The notes beneath the pieces were generated by a model, which searched no databases, was not told where the DNA came from, and saw only the letters and a list, made by a program, of their open reading frames with translations. Below, piece by piece: positions 5,701-8,855 of a stretch of 8,855 bases of DNA. The stretch is from Lachnospiraceae bacterium (lineage in GTDB: Bacteria; Bacillota; Clostridia; Lachnospirales; Lachnospiraceae). The DNA lies in the NCBI GenBank assembly GCA_017961385.1, contig JAGCXJ010000311.1:1-8855 (forward strand). Direction: 5' to 3'. Position 1 is the first letter of the stretch. The number at the start of each line of letters is the position of its first letter. The translations under genes and the position numbers were made by a program.

Positions 5701-6042
5701 ATGTTAGAAAAACTTGAAGGAATAGATGTTGAACTGGGAATGTCATATTGTATGGATGACGAGGACTTCTACAGAGAAGTCTTAGAGGAGTATGTGACCG
5801 CCGATAAGACAGAGGAGCTTAAGCACTTCTTTGAACTGCAGGACTGGGACAGTTACAGGATCAGGATACATGCTGTAAAGAGCTCGTCCATGACAATAGG
5901 TGCATCTGAGCTGTCAGCCAAGGCTCTTGAAATTGAGAGTGCATGCAAGGCTCACGATGCGGAAACTATCATGCGCAGGCATGAGGATTGTCTTAATGAC
6001 TATCAGCGTGTTCTGGGTATCGTAAGGAACGCACTTGCGTAA
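5701..6042 (+). CDS. Hpt (histidine phosphotransfer) domain protein
   Basis: Encodes 113 residues from ATG 5701, a stand-alone Hpt four-helix bundle. The phosphoacceptor is His57 in R-I-H-A-V-K-S-S-S, with the following T-I-G-A-S-E-L-S and A-L-E-I-E helix segments typical of Hpt proteins. It would relay phosphate between a histidine kinase and a response regulator in the cytosol. An in-frame GTG at 5677 would extend it by eight codons, but that start lies only about 8 bases from the predicted transcription start and has no ribosome-binding site. ATG 5701 has GGTGAT just upstream. The next gene, beginning 8 bases after this stop, starts with a receiver domain and is its likely partner. No sensor kinase is present in the window. 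Confidence 0.85.
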   Translation: MLEKLEGIDVELGMSYCMDDEDFYREVLEEYVTADKTEELKHFFELQDWDSYRIRIHAVKSSSMTIGASELSAKALEIESACKAHDAETIMRRHEDCLNDYQRVLGIVRNALA

Positions 6043-6050
6043 GTTAGCGT

Positions 6051-8096
6051 ATGAGAGATTTTTTCAGTGAAAAGGCTGATATCATAATTGTAGATGATGA
6101 GCCTCTCAACAGGAAAATAGCGTCCAGGATGTTACGCGGCAGGTTTGAGATCAGAGAAGCTGCTTCCGGAGAAGAAGCATTGCAGCTTGTTAATGAGAAA
6201 AAGCCTGACCTGATACTTCTTGATGTACATATGCCGGGGATGAACGGGCATGATGTCATCAACAGACTCAAAGCTGTTGATGATACGTTTGATATCCCCG
6301 TTGTTTTTGTGACCGCAGATGATGACAGGGAAACAGAGGCTAACGGTCTTATGGAAGGTGCGGATGACTTTATCACCAAACCTTTCAGACAGGATATACT
6401 CATTCAGCGTATATCGCGAATCATCGAGCTTCATTTTTTGCAGACCAACCTAAAGGAAGAAGTTGAAAGACAGACTGCCAAGGCAGAAGAGAGAAGCCGA
6501 AAGATTGAGCAGATGTCTTTGCAGACTATACACACTCTTGCAAATGCAATAGATGCAAAGGATCCGTATACAAAGGGACATTCGACAAGAGTAAGTCAGT
6601 TTTCAGTCATGATGGCTGAAGCACTCGGATGGGAAAAGGAAAAGGTAGAAAATCTAAGATATGCTGCTCTTTTGCATGATATTGGAAAGATCGGTGTACC
6701 GGATTCCATATTGAATAATCCAAAGAAGCTGACGGATTCGGAATACAATATAATCAAATCGCATGCAACAATGGGTGGCGAGATCTTAAGAAACAAGATG
6801 ATGGTCGAAGGTGCCGAAGATGTTGCGCTATGTCATCATGAAAGATTTGACGGAAGCGGATATCCGAAAGGACTCGAAGGCGAGGATATTTCTGAACAGG
6901 CAAGGATCGTTGCCATAGCAGACGCATTTGACGCTATGAGTTCAAAGCGCATATACAGAAGAGCTTACAGCCCTGAACATATAAGAAATGAACTCGTTGA
7001 TGGAAAGGGAAAGCAGTTCGATCCTTATCTCGTTGATGTGTTCATCGGGCTTTGGGATCACGGACTTCTTGATGTGATCCTAAAGAATGACCAGATAGAG
7101 AGTGATGATTCTATGGAAGCATCATCTGCGCTTTTACAGGAGGTAATGGAAACCTTTGTGGCTCAGAACGGTGCGGATGATATAGATATAACAACTGGTA
7201 TCATGAGCAGGACAACAGGAGAGACTGCGATTGCTCAGATCATGCAGGAAGAGAGCGGTTGCTTTATCTTCTTTGATGTAGATAATCTTAAGAAGATCAA
7301 TGATACAAACGGACATAAAGCCGGTGATAAAGTATTAAAGCTCATGGGAGATACTCTCATAGCAAATAATGAGAACAGCTTATGCTGCAGACTCGGCGGT
7401 GACGAGTTCCTATTCTTTATGAAGAATGTCACAAAGGATGCTGCAGAGGCCAAGGTCCAGAAGATCATCAACGAGTTTGTCGAAAAGAAGAACGAGGATC
7501 CTGAGATTGCGGTTGCATCGCTTTCGGCCGGTATGGTAATGTGTGCTCCTTCAGATACTTATGCTGATACATATAATAAAGCCGATAAGGCTCTGTATCA
7601 CGTAAAACAGAACGGCAAGGACGGATACAGTTTCTATAACAGCGACTCCGAGTCCGCACGCAATGAGAGCATAGATATAAACAGACTCGTCAATGGCATA
7701 AAGAACAGCGGAAGCTATGAAGGCGCCATGGACGTGGAATACAGACAGTTCGCAAGACTATACGAATATATAGTAAATCTCGAAAAGAGATATTCACATC
7801 AGTTCAAGTTAGTTATGATAACGCTTGAATCGAATACGGAAGAAAATCCTCGAGTCGAGGATCTTGAAAAAGCCATGTTCTGCATGGAACAGTCAATAAG
7901 GCAGATGATAAGAAATGTTGATGTTGTCACAAGATACAGCAGACAGCAGTTCTTGGTAATTCTTCTTGAGGCTGACGATGAAGGAGTAAGGATCGTACTC
8001 GACAGGATATTCAGAGGATATTACAAGATGAACGGAAGCACCATATTTGCTCCATCGTATTCGATAGCTGATATGAATGAGGGAGAAAAGATATGA
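6051..8096 (+). CDS. response regulator with HD-GYP, GGDEF and degenerate GGDEF domains
   Basis: Encodes 681 residues of a cytosolic c-di-GMP regulator. Residues 10-120 are a receiver domain with D15-D16, phosphoacceptor D58 (L-L-D-V-H-M-P-G), T88 and K110. A charged coiled coil follows (about 120-150). Residues about 155-340 are a complete HD-GYP phosphodiesterase with H209-D210 (H-D-I-G-K-I-G) and H262-H-E...G-S-G-Y271-P-K-G-L. A diguanylate cyclase domain (about 365-520) has G449-G-D-E-F intact, but an N-E-N-S sequence where the RxxD inhibitory site would be. The last 135 residues form a degenerate GGDEF-like domain in which R621-N-V-D-V-V-T-R-Y is followed by S-R-Q-Q-F instead of GGDEF. 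Phosphorylation, probably via the adjacent Hpt protein, may balance synthesis and breakdown. The ATG has only a weak ribosome-binding site 8 bases after the Hpt stop, suggesting coupling. The stop overlaps the ispF start by four bases. Confidence 0.93.
   Translation: MRDFFSEKADIIIVDDEPLNRKIASRMLRGRFEIREAASGEEALQLVNEKKPDLILLDVHMPGMNGHDVINRLKAVDDTFDIPVVFVTADDDRETEANGLMEGADDFITKPFRQDILIQRISRIIELHFLQTNLKEEVERQTAKAEERSRKIEQMSLQTIHTLANAIDAKDPYTKGHSTRVSQFSVMMAEALGWEKEKVENLRYAALLHDIGKIGVPDSILNNPKKLTDSEYNIIKSHATMGGEILRNKMMVEGAEDVALCHHERFDGSGYPKGLEGEDISEQARIVAIADAFDAMSSKRIYRRAYSPEHIRNELVDGKGKQFDPYLVDVFIGLWDHGLLDVILKNDQIESDDSMEASSALLQEVMETFVAQNGADDIDITTGIMSRTTGETAIAQIMQEESGCFIFFDVDNLKKINDTNGHKAGDKVLKLMGDTLIANNENSLCCRLGGDEFLFFMKNVTKDAAEAKVQKIINEFVEKKNEDPEIAVASLSAGMVMCAPSDTYADTYNKADKALYHVKQNGKDGYSFYNSDSESARNESIDINRLVNGIKNSGSYEGAMDVEYRQFARLYEYIVNLEKRYSHQFKLVMITLESNTEENPRVEDLEKAMFCMEQSIRQMIRNVDVVTRYSRQQFLVILLEADDEGVRIVLDRIFRGYYKMNGSTIFAPSYSIADMNEGEKI
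7846..7862. repeat. perfect 17-base inverted repeat within the coding region
   Basis: ATCCTCGA and TCGAGGAT flank a single central G, so all 17 bases are self-complementary except the centre. It sits in the codons for N-P-R-V-E-D-L at the start of the degenerate GGDEF-like domain. The one-base centre cannot form a good RNA loop, so a protein-binding operator or coincidence is more likely than a hairpin. Confidence 0.35.
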
Positions 8097-8626
8097 GAGT
8101 AGGCATGGGATACGATGTGCACAAGCTTGTCGAAAAAAGAAAGCTGATCATCGGCGGTGTGGACATCCCCTATGAAAAAGGTCTTTTGGGCCACTCGGAT
8201 GCAGATGTACTGTTGCATGCAATATCGGATTCATTGCTTGGAGCAGCTGCTCTGGGAGATATAGGAAAGCATTTTCCGGATAATGATCCGAAATATAAGG
8301 GAGCCGACAGTCTAAAGCTTTTAGAACAGGTCGGAAAGATGATAGAGGATGAGCGTTTCATCATTCAGAACATAGATGCGACGATAGTTGCTCAGGCACC
8401 CAAGATGCGTCCTTATATTGATAAAATGAGAGAAAACATCGCTGATGCGCTTTCTATCGATATAGGACAGGTAAATGTAAAGGCCACTACCGAGGAAGGC
8501 CTTGGATTTACCGGAAACGGTGAGGGAATATCGGCATATTCGATATGTATGCTGGAAAATCCTGCTGATTTTGCTACCATGGATATGACAGATGCATGTC
8601 GCAACTGCTGTGCTAACAGAAGCTAG
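8093..8626 (+). CDS. ispF: 2-C-methyl-D-erythritol 2,4-cyclodiphosphate synthase
   Basis: Encodes 177 residues. IspF converts CDP-methylerythritol 2-phosphate to the cyclic diphosphate with loss of CMP, in the cytosolic non-mevalonate isoprenoid pathway. The metal ligands D8, H10 and H42 are present in G-Y-D-V-H and L-L-H. G-H-S-D-A-D, D-I-G-K-H-F-P-D-N-D and K-A-T-T-E-E-G-L-G-F-T-G are also intact. The usual protein is near 157 residues, ending after A-Y-S-I-C-M-L. Here about 23 extra residues follow, with Cys169, Cys172 and Cys173 in C-R-N-C-C. The ATG overlaps the preceding TGA (ATGA), so translation is coupled to the signalling gene. cysS follows after 14 bases, a known neighbour pairing in Clostridia. 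Confidence 0.97.
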   Translation: MRVGMGYDVHKLVEKRKLIIGGVDIPYEKGLLGHSDADVLLHAISDSLLGAAALGDIGKHFPDNDPKYKGADSLKLLEQVGKMIEDERFIIQNIDATIVAQAPKMRPYIDKMRENIADALSIDIGQVNVKATTEEGLGFTGNGEGISAYSICMLENPADFATMDMTDACRNCCANRS

Positions 8627-8640
8627 AGAGGGAGAAGATT

Positions 8641-8855
8641 ATGAAAATCTATAACACGCTAAATAAGAGAAAAGAGGAGTTCTTCCCGCAGAGAGTGGGG
8701 CACATTTCCATGTATGTCTGCGGACCTACGGTATACAATCTGATACATATCGGTAACGCAAGACCCATGATAGTATTTGATGCTTTCAGAAGATTTTTGG
8801 AATACAAGGGCCTTGAGGTCAACTACGTTTCAAACTTCACTGATGTTGATGACAA
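8641..8855 (+). CDS. cysS: cysteinyl-tRNA synthetase, N-terminal part (runs off the window)
   Basis: The first 71 codons are present. The start ATG follows GGGAGAAG (8631-8638) directly ahead of it. Class I synthetase features are clear: the zinc-ligand Cys27 in M-Y-V-C-G-P-T-V-Y-N, and H36-I-G-N, the HIGH motif of the ATP site, then A-R-P and the F-T-D-V-D-D segment. CysRS charges tRNA-Cys with cysteine in the cytosol. The frame stays open to the window end, so it is truncated only by the window limit. It lies 14 bases after ispF and is probably cotranscribed with it. Confidence 0.97.
   Translation, partial: MKIYNTLNKRKEEFFPQRVGHISMYVCGPTVYNLIHIGNARPMIVFDAFRRFLEYKGLEVNYVSNFTDVDD

Noticed and set aside
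1..8855. CRISPR array, known defence system or transposase
   Set aside because: No regularly spaced repeats, no Cas, restriction or toxin-antitoxin motifs, and no insertion-sequence ends were seen by eye.

Overview
The window reads as chromosome of a low-to-moderate G+C Gram-positive bacterium, most likely of class Clostridia and probably a Lachnospiraceae (Butyrivibrio/Roseburia-like) species. This is inferred from purine-rich Shine-Dalgarno sites, heavy AGA/ATA codon use, tRNA genes without an encoded CCA, the ispF-cysS gene order, and the style of the multidomain REC/HD-GYP/GGDEF protein. No species can be assigned from the sequence alone.

Layout. (1) 1-422: the last codons of rpmI (L35) and complete rplT (L20). 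(2) 440-707: a consensus promoter, a perfect hairpin at the expected transcript start, tRNA-Val(TAC), tRNA-Met(CAT) and an intrinsic terminator. (3) 708-1188: a gene-poor scar holding the decayed 3' end of a tyrosine-recombinase integrase on the minus strand, pointing at the tRNA-Met gene. The catalytic Gly-His...Tyr segment is still readable. The scar also has a second, vaguer remnant and an orphan plus-strand terminator. (4) 1244-5537: a plus-strand accessory block: a DUF5131 (Gp37/Gp68-type, three-Cys) protein, a flavoredoxin-like flavin reductase and an MBL-fold hydrolase packed end to end, then an SGNH hydrolase, a patatin-like lipase and two small unrecognised proteins. (5) 5634-8096: a stand-alone Hpt protein followed by a REC-HD-GYP-GGDEF-degenerate GGDEF protein. 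(6) 8093-8855: ispF and the start of cysS, core genes.

How the parts relate. Blocks 1, 2 and 6 are housekeeping. Block 3 marks an old integration site beside tRNA-Met, which makes block 4 a candidate island remnant, though its base composition looks similar to its surroundings. In block 5 the Hpt protein is an obvious phosphodonor or acceptor for the REC domain, which would control a protein with both c-di-GMP degrading and synthesising domains. That protein's stop codon overlaps the start of ispF (ATGA), so signalling and isoprenoid-precursor genes are translationally linked here.

The observations most worth following are the c-di-GMP protein, the abutting three-gene redox/hydrolase set, and the integrase scar. 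In the c-di-GMP protein the intact GGDEF domain lacks the RxxD inhibitory site while the degenerate second GGDEF-like domain keeps an RxxD in register. I do not see a clear new defence system or a CRISPR array.
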